NCBI RefSeq assembly: GCF_020618475.1
Contig: NZ_CP085340.1
Coordinates: 310,001 to 374,000, forward strand
Direction of reading: 5' to 3'
DNA from: Haladaptatus halobius
GTDB taxonomy: Archaea > Halobacteriota > Halobacteria > Halobacteriales > Haladaptataceae
Length of the DNA stretch: 64,000 bases
The notes under the pieces are model-generated. The model saw only the letters and a list, made by a program, of their open reading frames with translations, searched no databases and was not told where the DNA came from. Shown here piece after piece: positions 45,615-55,261 of this stretch; the first letter of the stretch is position 1, and each line of letters begins with the position of its first letter. The position numbers and the translations under genes were made by a program.

Positions 45615-46909
45615 GAGGTCTCGTCATCGGTGGCACGCGGTCAGGCGTCGGCAAGACTGTCGTCACTCTCGCGGTTATTCGCGCGCTCACCGTCGCGGGA
45701 TACGAAGTCCAACCCGCAAAGGCCGGTCCGGACTTCATCGACCCCAGCCACCATCGGAAGACGGCCGGTCGGCCGTCCCGAACCCTCGACTGCTGGCTCC
45801 AAGGTGAGGCGGGACTTCGGCGGAACTACTACTGTGGAGCGGGCGACGTCTGCGTCGTCGAAGGCGTGATGGGATTGTACGACGGCGATTGCTCGAGCAC
45901 CGCCATGGTCGCCGAGTCGCTCGATCTCCCAGTCGTTCTCGTCGTGGACGCCAAAGCTGGCATGGAAAGTGTCGCCGCCACGGCAGTCGGTTTTCAACGG
46001 TACGACGCGCATGAGAACCGCGACATCGATGTCGTCGGCGTCATCGCACAGCGTGCACACGGTGGACGTCACGAGCGCGGAATCCGTGATGCGCTCCCCG
46101 ACGACCTGGCATATCTTGGCCGTATCCCGCCGCGTGACGACCTCGACATCCCAGAACGCCATCTGGGACTGTATATGGGCGACGAATCGCCGCTCAATTC
46201 CGAAGCACTCGACGCCGTCGCCGAACACATCCGCACCGACCGTCTCCTTGACGTCGCACGCACGCCTCCCCGACCATCCAAATCGGCAAACCGCTCTCGC
46301 ACCGAGACGCAAATCGCCGTCGCGCAAGACGAAGCCTTCTGCTTCTGCTATCCGGCGACCGTCGAACGGTTCCGGGAGCGTGCCGACATGGTCTCGTTCG
46401 CCCCGACTGGTGGGGACGACCTCCCGGATTGCGACGGCGTCTACCTCCCCGGTGGCTATCCAGAACTGCATGCCGCGGCGCTCGCAGAGAATCCGGCGCT
46501 CGAACGGCTCGCCGAGCGCGCCGCCGACGGACTGCCGATCTATGGGGAGTGCGGCGGGCTACTGGCGCTCGCCGAAACTCTGACAACGACCGAGGGTGAG
46601 CGCTTCGATATGGCCGGCGTCCTCCCTGCGGACGTACGGATGCACGATCGGTATCAGGCGCTCGACCACGTGGAACTCGCCACCCGTACCGACACGCTCA
46701 CCACGAACGCGGGCGCGACGTTACGGGGCCACGAGTTCCACTACTCCAGCGCCGACGTTGGGTCGGACGCGCGGTTCGCCTTCGACGTCGTCCGCGGTGA
46801 CGGCATCACCGACGGCCGTGACGGTCTCGTCGAATATCGGACGCTGGGAACGTACTGTCACGTCCATCCCGAGAGCGGGGCATTTGACGCGTTCATCGAG
46901 GAACTCTGA
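45611..46909 (+). CDS. cbiA: Cobyrinate a,c-diamide synthase CbiA
   Basis: 432 residues. VIGGTRSGVGKTVVTLAVIRAL is the P-loop, AGPDFIDPSHH the substrate box, and VVEGVMGLYDGD the amidotransferase-linked ATPase motif. The class I glutaminase domain at the C-terminus has GGYPELHA, the Cys nucleophile in IYGECGGLLAL and the His in GTYCHVHPES. It amidates the a and c side chains of cobyrinate using glutamine and ATP. Confidence 0.94.
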   Translation: MRGLVIGGTRSGVGKTVVTLAVIRALTVAGYEVQPAKAGPDFIDPSHHRKTAGRPSRTLDCWLQGEAGLRRNYYCGAGDVCVVEGVMGLYDGDCSSTAMVAESLDLPVVLVVDAKAGMESVAATAVGFQRYDAHENRDIDVVGVIAQRAHGGRHERGIRDALPDDLAYLGRIPPRDDLDIPERHLGLYMGDESPLNSEALDAVAEHIRTDRLLDVARTPPRPSKSANRSRTETQIAVAQDEAFCFCYPATVERFRERADMVSFAPTGGDDLPDCDGVYLPGGYPELHAAALAENPALERLAERAADGLPIYGECGGLLALAETLTTTEGERFDMAGVLPADVRMHDRYQALDHVELATRTDTLTTNAGATLRGHEFHYSSADVGSDARFAFDVVRGDGITDGRDGLVEYRTLGTYCHVHPESGAFDAFIEEL

Positions 46910-47107
46910 ATGTTCGAAGTAGAGCTCACGTTCGACGCCGTTTCGTTCGACCTCTTCAGAACGCTTGTGACCGTGGTATCGAATAGAGTGCGGAGGTGTT
47001 CACGCCGTGAACGGACGGGAGAGGTACCAACTCGCCAGAACCGGTTCCATTCAACTCGCCGAGTGCAATCGGTTCGTGAAAAATACGAGAATGACCAGTA
47101 CTTTTAA
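46910..47107 (+). pseudogene. HAD-type hydrolase, N-terminal remnant
   Basis: MFEVELTFDAVSFDLFRTLVTVVSNRV begins like a HAD phosphatase: FDxFGTLV is the Asp-nucleophile motif, but here Gly has become Arg (DLFRTLV) and the sequence turns unrelated after residue 25. A HAD gene commonly follows cbiA in haloarchaea, so this is the stub of such a neighbour. The start codon directly follows the cbiA stop. Confidence 0.55.
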
Positions 47108-47513
47108 TCGTGAAATAAAAGAATTACTGCAATCATCTAACAAAAATCCCTAGTACAGGACAGGGAGTCATCAAGACGGTTGAGAAAGACGGCCAAGAGA
47201 TTTCAGTTGAATCGACGTCGGCCCTCGTTAAGACAGGATCACACTCACTACGAGTTCTATCTATTCCGTCTCTCGCGAGACTGCGTGACTTACCGCAAAC
47301 AGCGGAACGAAAGATATTCCGCTTCCTGATTTCGTTTTCGAATTCGAGAGTGAGCACAGGAGATTAGTCGTATCCTACGAGTAGTAATCATTTGAGTAAC
47401 CTAAGAATAAAATATCGATCTAATCAATAGTGGATCACGAGAATTTGTTGCTTCTCTCCACTCCTGGAATGGCACGCTAAGAACAGGATATGTAGTAGTG
47501 GTGGCGAACGCGG
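47108..47513. other. Intergenic stretch, no gene recognised
   Basis: About 400 bases. One plus-strand frame (about 47140-47367, reading GVIKTVEKDGQEISVESTSALVKTGSHSLRV) has a coding-like look at its start but no start codon, no neighbour and no family match. Long TAAAATA-type runs near 47400. Probably degenerate DNA after the HAD stub. Confidence 0.4.
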
Positions 47514-48566
47514 CTACGGATAGCTCGAACTCAAATTAGTTCTATCTTCTGTTACTCTTAGAGGATGAGCCAGAGTCCGTTCGCCGCTAAGAGCAGTTTT
47601 CACAGGAGAAACAGGCGGATAACCGACAGTCGTCCTGGTTGTGGTTGCGTTTGCTTCTGCATATGCTTGTGGGTGCAATTGCTTCGCAAGAATCGTGATA
47701 GCGTAGACTGCTCGAGGCGCAGGTTGATTTAGGTACTCGATCGGAACGATCACGGTTTGATTCTTCTGTAGGGCAGTGATATTATTGTACGCCGGAGTAT
47801 CTGGAACCGCAGGGTCTTCATCGTTGAGGAGGATTACTTCAGGATTTTGTTTGACAATTACTTCTGGATTGATTTGCTTATACCCGGAGATACCGACTTT
47901 AGCTGCAATATTGGTACCACCCGCCGTCTCGATGATTTCGTTAACGAACGTTCCCCTGCCCGCAGTGAATCCATAGAAGAGATACAATACATCTGGGCGC
48001 TCCTGTCCTTTAACAGTCTGACGAACAGTACTGATGCGTTCTTTCATCCAATTTATAGTTTCCTGGGCACCATCACATTCACCAACGAGGCGGCCAGTTA
48101 CCTTGGTATCGCGGTAGATATCTTCGATGGTGGTTGCATCTCGGTAGTAGTACACCGTCAACCCAGCATCGCGAAGCGTTTGAACTGCCTGCTCGTCCGT
48201 GACGCTTGGTGCGAGAACGAGATCTGGTTCGAGCGCCACGACCCTTTCGATATTAATGAAGGATTGGCCAGTACCTGAGACATTTACCTTCCGTTCGGCC
48301 CCCTCAAGATAGCTTGCATGTTGTGTGACTCCGACGACCTTATCCTTGGCACCAATCTCCCACATTATTTGGGCGGCACTCGGCGCGAGTGTGACGACTC
48401 GTTGGGGTTCTTGCTCGATTGTTACGTTCGTCTCAGTCGCATCAACTTCAGTTACTGGAAATGAACACGCCTGGACAGATGTCGAAGGAGCTGTCGCTGC
48501 CGTTGGAGGTGGGACGCAAACGGTGATAATAAGCAAGAGTACGGTCAGTGGTATTCTCAGTCGCAT
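47514..48566 (-). CDS. btuF: Cobalamin-type ABC transporter substrate-binding protein (BtuF-like)
   Basis: 350 residues. An N-terminal signal-like segment (MRLRIPLTVLLLIITVCVPPPTAAT) precedes the type III binding-protein fold: QRVVTLAPSAAQIMWEIGAKDKVVGVTQHASYL, ALEPDLVLAPS, GRGTFVNEIIETAGGTNIAA. Homologues end with a PGF-CTERM or lipid anchor; here the C-terminus (GYPPVSPVKTALSGERTL...) has none, so it may be released or altered by a late frameshift. BtuC and BtuD are not adjacent. It captures cobalamin or a similar chelate outside the cell. Confidence 0.8.
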   Translation of the reverse strand: MRLRIPLTVLLLIITVCVPPPTAATAPSTSVQACSFPVTEVDATETNVTIEQEPQRVVTLAPSAAQIMWEIGAKDKVVGVTQHASYLEGAERKVNVSGTGQSFINIERVVALEPDLVLAPSVTDEQAVQTLRDAGLTVYYYRDATTIEDIYRDTKVTGRLVGECDGAQETINWMKERISTVRQTVKGQERPDVLYLFYGFTAGRGTFVNEIIETAGGTNIAAKVGISGYKQINPEVIVKQNPEVILLNDEDPAVPDTPAYNNITALQKNQTVIVPIEYLNQPAPRAVYAITILAKQLHPQAYAEANATTTRTTVGYPPVSPVKTALSGERTLAHPLRVTEDRTNLSSSYP

Positions 48567-48863
48567 AGCCTCACTCTACGAGGGAACACAACAAATATGT
48601 AACTAGCAAAAGTGCAGTTTCGTTCGAGTAGTGGATCACCTACGTTGTTGATGAACTCCAATACCGGAGACTTTTCTCACTCTGCACCTTCTCGCATAAT
48701 GGTCGTACGCAATGCCTCGTTATTTATTGATGCTCTTTTCCTCTACTTGGCCATTTCTGAGAGATCCTCCGCCAATAATGGGCATAAACCTGTTCGAATA
48801 TGGGTTAACAAAGGTCGCTGTTTATGCTCGTGTTCGTCGCTCTATAAGCTGGGGAGAATCGCC
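48567..48863. other. Intergenic stretch between btuF and the zinc-ribbon gene
   Basis: About 300 bases with the divergent promoters of btuF and the small zinc protein. No RNA gene, repeat or credible coding frame is seen. A longer frame running into the zinc-ribbon gene from 48612 lacks coding character before residue 85. Confidence 0.4.
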
Positions 48864-49064
48864 ATGACGGCAAAACGCCAGGGATTTCAGACGGTGGTTG
48901 AACGATGTGAGAACTGCGACCGTGAGACCTCGCATACAGTTACAGTTGAGATCCGGACAGAGAGCAAGAAGAAAGAGAACGCCGAATTCTCACGGGAACC
49001 ATACCGCATTGCGACGTGCCAAACATGCGATGAGATGACGAGCCAGCGGATGAACAACGCGTGA
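48864..49064 (+). CDS. Small zinc beta-ribbon protein (DUF7835-like)
   Basis: 66 residues from ATG 48864: MTAKRQGFQTVVERCENCDRETSHTVTVEIRTESKK, with a second pair in YRIATCQTCDEMTSQRM. Two CxxC pairs 40 residues apart form a zinc beta-ribbon typical of small haloarchaeal proteins of the DUF7835 type. Role unknown, possibly nucleic-acid or protein contact. Confidence 0.75.
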   Translation: MTAKRQGFQTVVERCENCDRETSHTVTVEIRTESKKKENAEFSREPYRIATCQTCDEMTSQRMNNA

Positions 49065-49495
49065 CGCTAGCACTGTAAAAAATCCTCGGCGATCACTCTC
49101 TGGATATGCATCTCAGTGAGAGGAGCTTCCACGCATATTTTCGACTCCCCCTCCCGGGGGCATCGCACTTCCACTTATCGAATTATGCGGAAGTACACCA
49201 CACACCACCACTTCCAGTGTAAAACCCCACATGAAGGACTGTACTCCCCAAATACCACCGTTTCGGAATCAATATATCATATGGCGCTATATCAAACTCA
49301 CAACGTTCTGATGGCAATTAGGTAGCCAGATAATCGCTCGAACTTGACTGTTTCCGCCCCGGTTTTACGTCCGTCAGGACGAATTCAAAATCACTACTTT
49401 CTATAAAATATTTTAAACTGTGGTTATTTGGTTGGAACAATCAATGAGTGAGAGAGCTATTGCTCAGCAGGCACGGCCCCGGAGAGAACTCAGCG
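49065..49495. other. Intergenic region with GGAAG/CTTCC repeats
   Basis: No gene. An inverted pair ACTTCC (49167-49172) and GGAAGT (49189-49194) encloses an AT-rich loop including ATTATGCGGA, which also begins the origin repeats at 13.8 kb. A third CACTTCCAGTG follows at 49209-49219 beside CCACC runs. A CCCCCTCCCGGGGG mirror/hairpin lies just before, at about 49147-49160. Meaning uncertain: an origin-like site, a regulatory region, or the edge of the neighbouring insertion sequence. Confidence 0.4.
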
Positions 49496-51461
49496 TCAGT
49501 CGGGTGGATCGAGACCGTAGTACTGCTTCGCTATCGTCACGAACTGGTTGGCGTCAACTCGCGGTAAGTAATCGGGATTCGCCTCCAGCGAGAGCTTGAC
49601 GAGCAGATCAACCAGCCGCCAGACGTTGTACAGGACGCACGCGAACATGAAATTGAAAAAGCGATAGCGGGGGCACGTCGAGGTGGTCCGCACCATGAAC
49701 GTCTTGATTTTCTTATACCCGTTCTCGATACCCCATCGATGGCGGTACCACCGAATCAGACGCGCTATCATGTGGATCTGCTCGCGTTCCGTATAGGGTG
49801 CGCCGTCCTCATCACGAGCCGAGACAAACGGGTGGTTGGTCTGGAACACCACGAATCCCGTGCTGTCACCATCGGCATCCTCCGTCTCCAGTGGCTCCTC
49901 GCCACGAATTTCCCCGAGAAGGCGTCTCAGCGGGGATGCATCCCCGTCGATGTCGTCTTCGGTCAGCCCAAGGTCATCACGCATCTCCTGCCGATAATTC
50001 GGCCTCTCATCGTGGTCGCCGTCTCTCTCCTCGTTATCCCTCTCCTCGTCTTCTGGCGTCTTCCTCGTTGAAGGCAGGAACAGGTTCTTCCAAGTCGGTT
50101 GGTCCTCAGACAACTCTTCGACGACCCTGACGGTTTCGTCGTTTTGCTTCATCTCCTCGATGGTGTCGTTCTCGTCGGTGAACTTTCGCTTCGGATTGAG
50201 GAAGTACACGCCATGCTCTTCGCAGGTCTTCCTGACCGGATCGCTATCGAACTCCCGGTCCATCATCACGAGATCGAAGTCATCAACCATTTCGGTCGCG
50301 TGTTCGAGCAATTCATCCACGATCTCGTTCTTCGACATGCCACGCTTTTTCGGTAGCGCGTCAAGCACGAGCGGGATGTCGTGGCCGACAATTTGGATGC
50401 TCGCCCACTGGTGATAGTAGTTGCCGTCTCGATGGCCGAGGATGTACGGCTCGACGACGTTTCCCTCGTCGTCGGTATCCATCACGCCGGTGAACGGCGC
50501 ACCCTTAGACACGTCGATGGCCGCCCACAGCTCCCCGACAAGTTCGCCGTCGCGCCGAGCACGTTCGATGAGACGCTTCGTGGTCCACCGGTGCTGTCTA
50601 CGCATTTCATCGATGCTCAACTTACGGATCTGCCACCTATGACACGATCCAGAGGGTGTCTTCTCACGGGTCGAGTCGACGTAGAAACTGTCCGCGCCGC
50701 TTTCGGCGAACATGTGCTTGCGGACGCCCATGAACGCATGTTGCTCCCAGAACGCGTTCTCGTGGATTTGGGCGTTGTCGCCGCGTTTGAGGAAGAACTC
50801 CTCGGTGACGAACGGCTTGGCGTGCTGCCAGACCTCCTTTGTTTTGTCAGCAATAAGTCAGGTTTCCGACCGCTCCGAGACGTTCTGTTCATCCTCAAAC
50901 TGAAAGACATCAGCCGGGGTGGGGATACCCTCCTCACGTGCCAACTCGACGAATTCGGTCGCTACGTCACGGCAGATGTCCCGAAGGTCGTCGCTGAACT
51001 CCTCGTGCCACATCTCCCAGAGTCGGGACTGGGTTGGTGGTTGCGGCTGCATCCGCTCCGACTCCCCTATCGAATTACTGTCGACAAATCCGTATGCGAC
51101 CGTTAGCTCTGGGGTTTGTTTCGAAGTGTTCGGCAAGCTGTTTCTCGCCGTTCCAGCCCATTGCCTGTTTGAGGACGTGGGCTCTGATCCACGGAGTGAG
51201 CGGTGTGAAATTCCGATGCCATGTTGCTCGTGAATCAGGAAGTTCTGGATCGATAGAGAGGTCGGCGATCAGCGTCTCGATAGTCGGATCGTCATTCGCC
51301 GACCCGACATAGCGAAGCGAGAATCGGAAGCAGCCGGCATGGCTGGCGTCAGCTGAATGGCTGCCAAGGTCATACAACGATCCCCATCGCAGATTGAATG
51401 CCGGTTCTGAATCTCCGGCTGGTGGCGGTGATTCCATTGTTGATGAATCGTTCGACGACAT
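49496..51461 (-). pseudogene. Large DDE transposase (IS4-like) with frameshift and nonsense codon
   Basis: Reads from ATG 51461 (MSSNDSSTMESPPPAGD ... WHRNFTPLTPWIRAHVLKQAMGWNGEKQLAEHF). It shifts one frame in a C-run near 51110, continues as PELTVAYGFVDSNS ... NVSERSET, hits TGA at 50858-50860, and resumes in the same frame as LIADKTKEVWQHAKPFVTEEF through HMFAESGADSFYVD. Catalytic-type Asp residues occur in DLVMMDREFDSD and a Glu in WGIENGYKKIKTFM. The total is about 655 residues. Both defects together make it dead. Terminal inverted repeats were not identified; azlD ends only 32 bases before its start. Confidence 0.75.
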
Positions 51462-51493
51462 CTACCGATCCCTGCGCCACTCACAGTACTTGA

Positions 51494-51808
51494 TCAAACG
51501 AACACTCCTGAAACGTTTCGTAATAGCCAGACGACGCTGACTCCGATGATCATCGTCAGCATAATGCTCCCCGTCCGTACGGCCACGAAAAGCACGGCGA
51601 AGGCTGCGCCCCACTCAGGGAGCCCACCGTGTACAATTGTAGGAGCAATGAGTGAGATGAGGACAGCCCCCGGTATCGCTTCGAGAGCGGTTTCGGTGCG
51701 GTCGGACACTTCAATTCGTTCGATCGCCCAGATACCACCGACTCGCGTTGCATACGTGACGATTCCCATCCCAAGTATCGTCACGACGACGAGCACATCA
51801 GTCGCCAT
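51494..51808 (-). CDS. azlD: AzlD-type branched-chain amino acid exporter subunit
   Basis: 104 residues, three or four membrane segments (VLVVVTILGMGIVTYATRVGG, TALEAIPGAVLISLIAPTIV, MLTMIIGVSVVWLLR). It matches the small AzlD partner in length and in TYATRVGG and ALEAIPGAVLISLIAP. It overlaps azlC by 11 bases. Exports amino acids such as azaleucine analogues and branched-chain amino acids in Bacillus. Confidence 0.88.
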   Translation of the reverse strand: MATDVLVVVTILGMGIVTYATRVGGIWAIERIEVSDRTETALEAIPGAVLISLIAPTIVHGGLPEWGAAFAVLFVAVRTGSIMLTMIIGVSVVWLLRNVSGVFV

Positions 51809-52493
51809 TACTGCTCACCACCGCGACAACGCTCCCCGCAAGTCCGCCTAGAAGGATATACCACGAACCAGAGAGTACCTGCGATGCTACTACCGCGACG
51901 AGGGCAGCACTCATCCACGGGACGAGGTCAGAGCGTCCATCCCAGAGACCGACGAGGAGCGTGATGAAGACGGCAGTGAACGCGAAATCCAATCCATACC
52001 GAGCGACATCAGTAATGAGGCCGCCGACGGCTGCGCCGATCACCGTCGAGCTAATCCATGCGAGGAACACAGCGATTCCACTCCCGAGGAGAAATGCAGC
52101 GTTCGTCGATCCATCAGCGAGTTCTCCCATCGTGAGCGCCCAGTTCTCATCGGTCATGAAGAACGCACTGCCGTAGGTTTCCGCTGGCTTGAGTTTCGAG
52201 AACCACGGACGCAGTGCGGCCCCCATGAGAATGTGACGCAAGTTGACGACAAGCGTCGTAAGTATGATCGTAAGACTTGGAAGCGGCGTCTGCCACAGCT
52301 CGATCGCCACGAATTGCGCGGACCCGGCAAAGACGAGGGCACTCATCAGTCCGATTTCAAGCACACTGAGCCCGGCCTGGCGAGCGAGCATGCCGAACAC
52401 GAGCCCGTAGGTGGCGACACCCATCGCGATTGGAAGGCATGCGTGAAACCCGGTGAGCGCTCCGGTTCGATCGAACGTCACTCGGTCCGACAC
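51798..52493 (-). CDS. azlC: AzlC-type branched-chain amino acid permease subunit
   Basis: 231 residues, about seven membrane segments. GFHACLPIAMGVATYGLVFGMLARQAGLSVLEIGLMSALVFAGSAQFVAIELW is the AzlC signature, and NLRHILMGAALRPWF the conserved loop. Forms an exporter with AzlD. An HTH-10 regulator lies 120 bases upstream on the same strand and may control it. Confidence 0.9.
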   Translation of the reverse strand: MSDRVTFDRTGALTGFHACLPIAMGVATYGLVFGMLARQAGLSVLEIGLMSALVFAGSAQFVAIELWQTPLPSLTIILTTLVVNLRHILMGAALRPWFSKLKPAETYGSAFFMTDENWALTMGELADGSTNAAFLLGSGIAVFLAWISSTVIGAAVGGLITDVARYGLDFAFTAVFITLLVGLWDGRSDLVPWMSAALVAVVASQVLSGSWYILLGGLAGSVVAVVSSNGD

Positions 52494-52612
52494 AGGATAT
52501 CACCACGTTGATTGTTCGGGCACATAGTGGTGTGTTCGGTCGAGAACGACGATAGTCGTTGTTCGACCATGGTCGAACGCGTCGGGAATGCCACTGCCTT
52601 CCGCGGTTACAG

Positions 52613-53359
52613 TTACCGAGGCATCGTTCGATCGTTCACGTCTGACTCGGACCCAGAATCTGGGGCTAACAGTCTCGCCTCGGCGGTTCGGAGATGATGG
52701 AGAAACGTGGTTTTTGCGATATCTAGTTCAGCGGCGAGTTCGCGCACTGTTATCTCTCGCGGCCACGTGTAGTAGCCTCGCTTTCTGGCGAGCGTGAGTG
52801 CTTCATGTTGGCGCGGAGTGAGCATCGCTTCTCGTTCTGTGATCACCTGATCGTGATCGTCTGGGGCAATCGGTGTGATTTTCTGAACGGTAATCTCTGC
52901 ATCGTGTTCGATACGAATGTTGTCAAGCATTCGGTTAAGTGTCTCCCGGTCGGTTCGGACGAGGAATTGCCAGAACTCCTTCCGGTCTTCCATACGGGCA
53001 TAGTCATCAAGAACAAATCCCCGTGAGCGGAACGCTGGTTCGATACACCTGGGAACATCATACTTGATGAATATATCTTGCGAGTAGGTACCGATTGCGG
53101 GCGCGCCGAACAGAGCCTGTCGAGTCGGGGCCGTCACCTCACGGACGGAGCTGATTCGATCCGACGCCTGTGCGGTTTCGACAGCGGCGACAACCTGTTT
53201 CGTGTCGTCACCATGGACTGTACAGCGTTCGTGCGCGGTCATGCCGTCTGTGACACCACCGTGACCGAGCACTCCCGCGCCTGTCTCCACTGCGAGTTCG
53301 GATGTCCAGCAGTTTGGGTGCCAGAGTTCCACCGAGAGCCGCAGAAGTTCTTCTGTCAT
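52613..53359 (-). CDS. HTH-10 (bacterio-opsin activator type) regulator
   Basis: 248 residues from ATG 53359 (MTEELLRLSVELWHPNCWTSELAVETGAGVLGHG). The C-terminal HTH-10 domain is LTPRQHEALTLARKRGYYTWPREITVRELAAELDIAKTTFLHHLRTAEARLL. The N-terminal VELWHPNCWT and later AFGAPA-like regions are the ligand/sensor part seen in amino-acid-linked regulators of this family. It lies 120 bases upstream of azlC on the same strand and probably regulates export. Confidence 0.85.
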   Translation of the reverse strand: MTEELLRLSVELWHPNCWTSELAVETGAGVLGHGGVTDGMTAHERCTVHGDDTKQVVAAVETAQASDRISSVREVTAPTRQALFGAPAIGTYSQDIFIKYDVPRCIEPAFRSRGFVLDDYARMEDRKEFWQFLVRTDRETLNRMLDNIRIEHDAEITVQKITPIAPDDHDQVITEREAMLTPRQHEALTLARKRGYYTWPREITVRELAAELDIAKTTFLHHLRTAEARLLAPDSGSESDVNDRTMPR

Positions 53360-53363
53360 CGAA

Positions 53364-53768
53364 TCACCTGTGGAAATCCTGCTGGCCAAATAACCCACTG
53401 CTGAGGCTATACTTTTTTTGTTGCGGATCGTAGCATATTGCGAATTGTAATGAATTCCTCTTTCGATATCGGCCTAGAACTCTTCGAGGTATCTCATTGC
53501 TATATTGGTGGAAGGAATCTCCATTTTTGGCGAGTCCCATTATTCCGAGGATGAGTGTTGCACTGACGGCCACAAGTACGACCCCCCGAACCGTCCAGAG
53601 TCACATCAATCTGAACGTCAGCAGACTGCTCGTTCCCGCTCGGAGCTCCGAAGGGGTCATGCGGCCGCAAATACCCCTGACGAATTCCAGGACCCCCAGC
53701 ACCGAGACGGGAAGTAACACGCTGTAAGTCATTCCATCGAACCACGTCAGCCACGCCGTGTCGAGCTG
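53364..53768 (-). pseudogene. Decayed membrane-protein fragment
   Basis: In one minus-strand frame: AWLTWFDGMTYSVLLPVSVLGVLEFVRG, RMTPSELRAGTSSLLTFRL, then TGA at 53601-53603, then LWTVRGVVLVAVSATLILGIMGLAKNGD, after which the sequence is not protein-like. Two hydrophobic helices remain. No start codon; upstream the frame is closed at 53769. Family not recognised. Confidence 0.5.
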
Positions 53769-53994
53769 TTATAAAATAGCCGCTCAAGTGAAATTATAGA
53801 TTCACGTTATTTTTAATTGATCCTACTGATCCAAGCGATTATTCACAACCTAGTTGTCCCCAGAGTTTAATGAATACAAATCGACTATGCATGAGAAGCC
53901 CATCTGCTTGACTTCTGACTAAACTAGAACGAATGCCCACCAGATAATCGTCGCGAAAAAATCATCTCTGACGGCCGCGCCGCAAAACTGCCCG

Positions 53995-54762
53995 TTACTC
54001 GAAGATGGGATCGCGCTTCTCGACGAACGCCGCCATCCCCTCGCGCTGATCGTGGGTGCCGAATAGCCCGCTCCAGAGACGCTGTTCGTATGCAAGGCCC
54101 GCCGATAGGGGGGCCTCGTGAACCCGGGTAAACGCCTCCTTGGCTGCCTGGAGCGCGATCTTCGGTCGGTCGGCGAGATCCTCGGCGAGCGTGCGAACGC
54201 GTTCGTCGAGTTCTTCCTGGGCGACGACCTCGCCCACCAGTCCGACCTCCAGTGCCTCCTTCGCGCTGAGACGCTGGCTGAAGAACACCATCCGACGGGC
54301 GCGTTCGTCGCCGACGAGTCGTGCGAGTCGCTGGATCCCTCCCCAGCTCGGGATGATGCCGACGTCGAGTTCGGGCTGCCCGATGGTGGCGTTCTCGCTC
54401 GCCACCCGAAGGTCGCAGGCGAGCGCGACCTCACATCCGCCCCCAAAGGCGTAGCCGTTGATTGCAGCAATGACCGGGGCGGGGTGCCCCGCGATCTTTC
54501 GCATTACCTTGTCGTGGCCGATCTTCGCGAATTCATACGCCTCGGTTGTCGAGAGATCCTGCATGTAGCCGATATCCGCGCCGGCGATGAACGCCTCGTC
54601 GCCCGCTCCTGTGATGGTCACAGCGCGGGCGTCCTGCGTTCGATCGAGCGCGTCGGAAAGTGCCTCGATCGTTTCCTTGGTAAGCGCATTCAGGCTGTCG
54701 GGACGGTTGATCGTGATTCGGGCGATATCGGCCGTGTGATCGAGGTCAACTGGCTTTGGCAT
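53995..54762 (-). CDS. Enoyl-CoA hydratase/isomerase family protein
   Basis: 255 residues of the crotonase fold. ARITINRPDSLNALTKETIEALSDAL, AFIAGADIGYMQDL (oxyanion and CoA site), NGYAFGGGCEVALACDLRVASENATIGQPELDVGIIPSWGGIQRLARLVG (with catalytic Glu in GQPELD), ending LFGTHDQREGMAAFVEKRDPIFE. It hydrates trans-2-enoyl-CoA in fatty acid or side-chain oxidation. The single-gene setting does not tell the substrate. Confidence 0.92.
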   Translation of the reverse strand: MPKPVDLDHTADIARITINRPDSLNALTKETIEALSDALDRTQDARAVTITGAGDEAFIAGADIGYMQDLSTTEAYEFAKIGHDKVMRKIAGHPAPVIAAINGYAFGGGCEVALACDLRVASENATIGQPELDVGIIPSWGGIQRLARLVGDERARRMVFFSQRLSAKEALEVGLVGEVVAQEELDERVRTLAEDLADRPKIALQAAKEAFTRVHEAPLSAGLAYEQRLWSGLFGTHDQREGMAAFVEKRDPIFE

Positions 54763-55060
54763 ATACTCTCACTCGCCGATTGCGGGTGTAAGTGTTCGGT
54801 TCGCGGGAATTTCATCACCGTTAGTCGATCGGAGTGGTCATCACTCCCTTGAGACTGATGATGGGCAGGTAAGATTTCTAATGCACAGTCGACCGCGAAA
54901 TTTGACCCATTAAGCTACATTTCGCAGGTAGCTATGCATGACGAATTCTACCTAGCCAACTTCAGCTAGCGGAGATGGTGGAATTGGAATGGGAGGTATG
55001 GACGTAGGTGGCGGTGCTGGAATGGACAGTACGGATGGAGATTCTGCGAGTTCTGGGGCT

Positions 55061-55261
55061 TCAGCCCTCAAGTCGATGGGATATAATGACCACCGCCCGG
55101 ACAGCGTGGCCGACGCGATCCGCGTACGCTGGTCCAAACAATGAACCGAGTCCTTCTCCGACCACCAGCCAAATCAGCACGATGACAACAAATACGATTG
55201 CTGTCCGCCAGAATAAGGCCAGTCGACTTTCGTCCGGGATATCGAAGATCGCGTCAGCCAT
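55061..55261 (-). pseudogene. CPBP-type membrane protease, N-terminal fragment
   Basis: From ATG 55261: MADAIFDIPDESRLALFWRTAIVFVVIVLIWLVVGEGLGSLFGPAYADRVGHAVRAVVII, then unrelated residues to a stop at 55061. The first about 55 residues look like the beginning of a haloarchaeal CPBP intramembrane protease; the catalytic EExxxR and His helices are absent. Its ATG overlaps the propeller gene's stop. The sequence downstream (54763-55060) holds only a Gly/Met-rich plus-strand frame of no known family. Confidence 0.55.

Noticed and set aside
47140..47367. Plus-strand coding frame reading GVIKTVEKDGQEISVESTS
   Set aside because: No start codon, no Shine-Dalgarno or promoter, no family match and it turns non-protein-like after 45 codons.
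51108..51118. Programmed frameshift in the transposase C-run
   Set aside because: An additional TGA further along the same gene makes it a pseudogene; the shift is more simply an indel.
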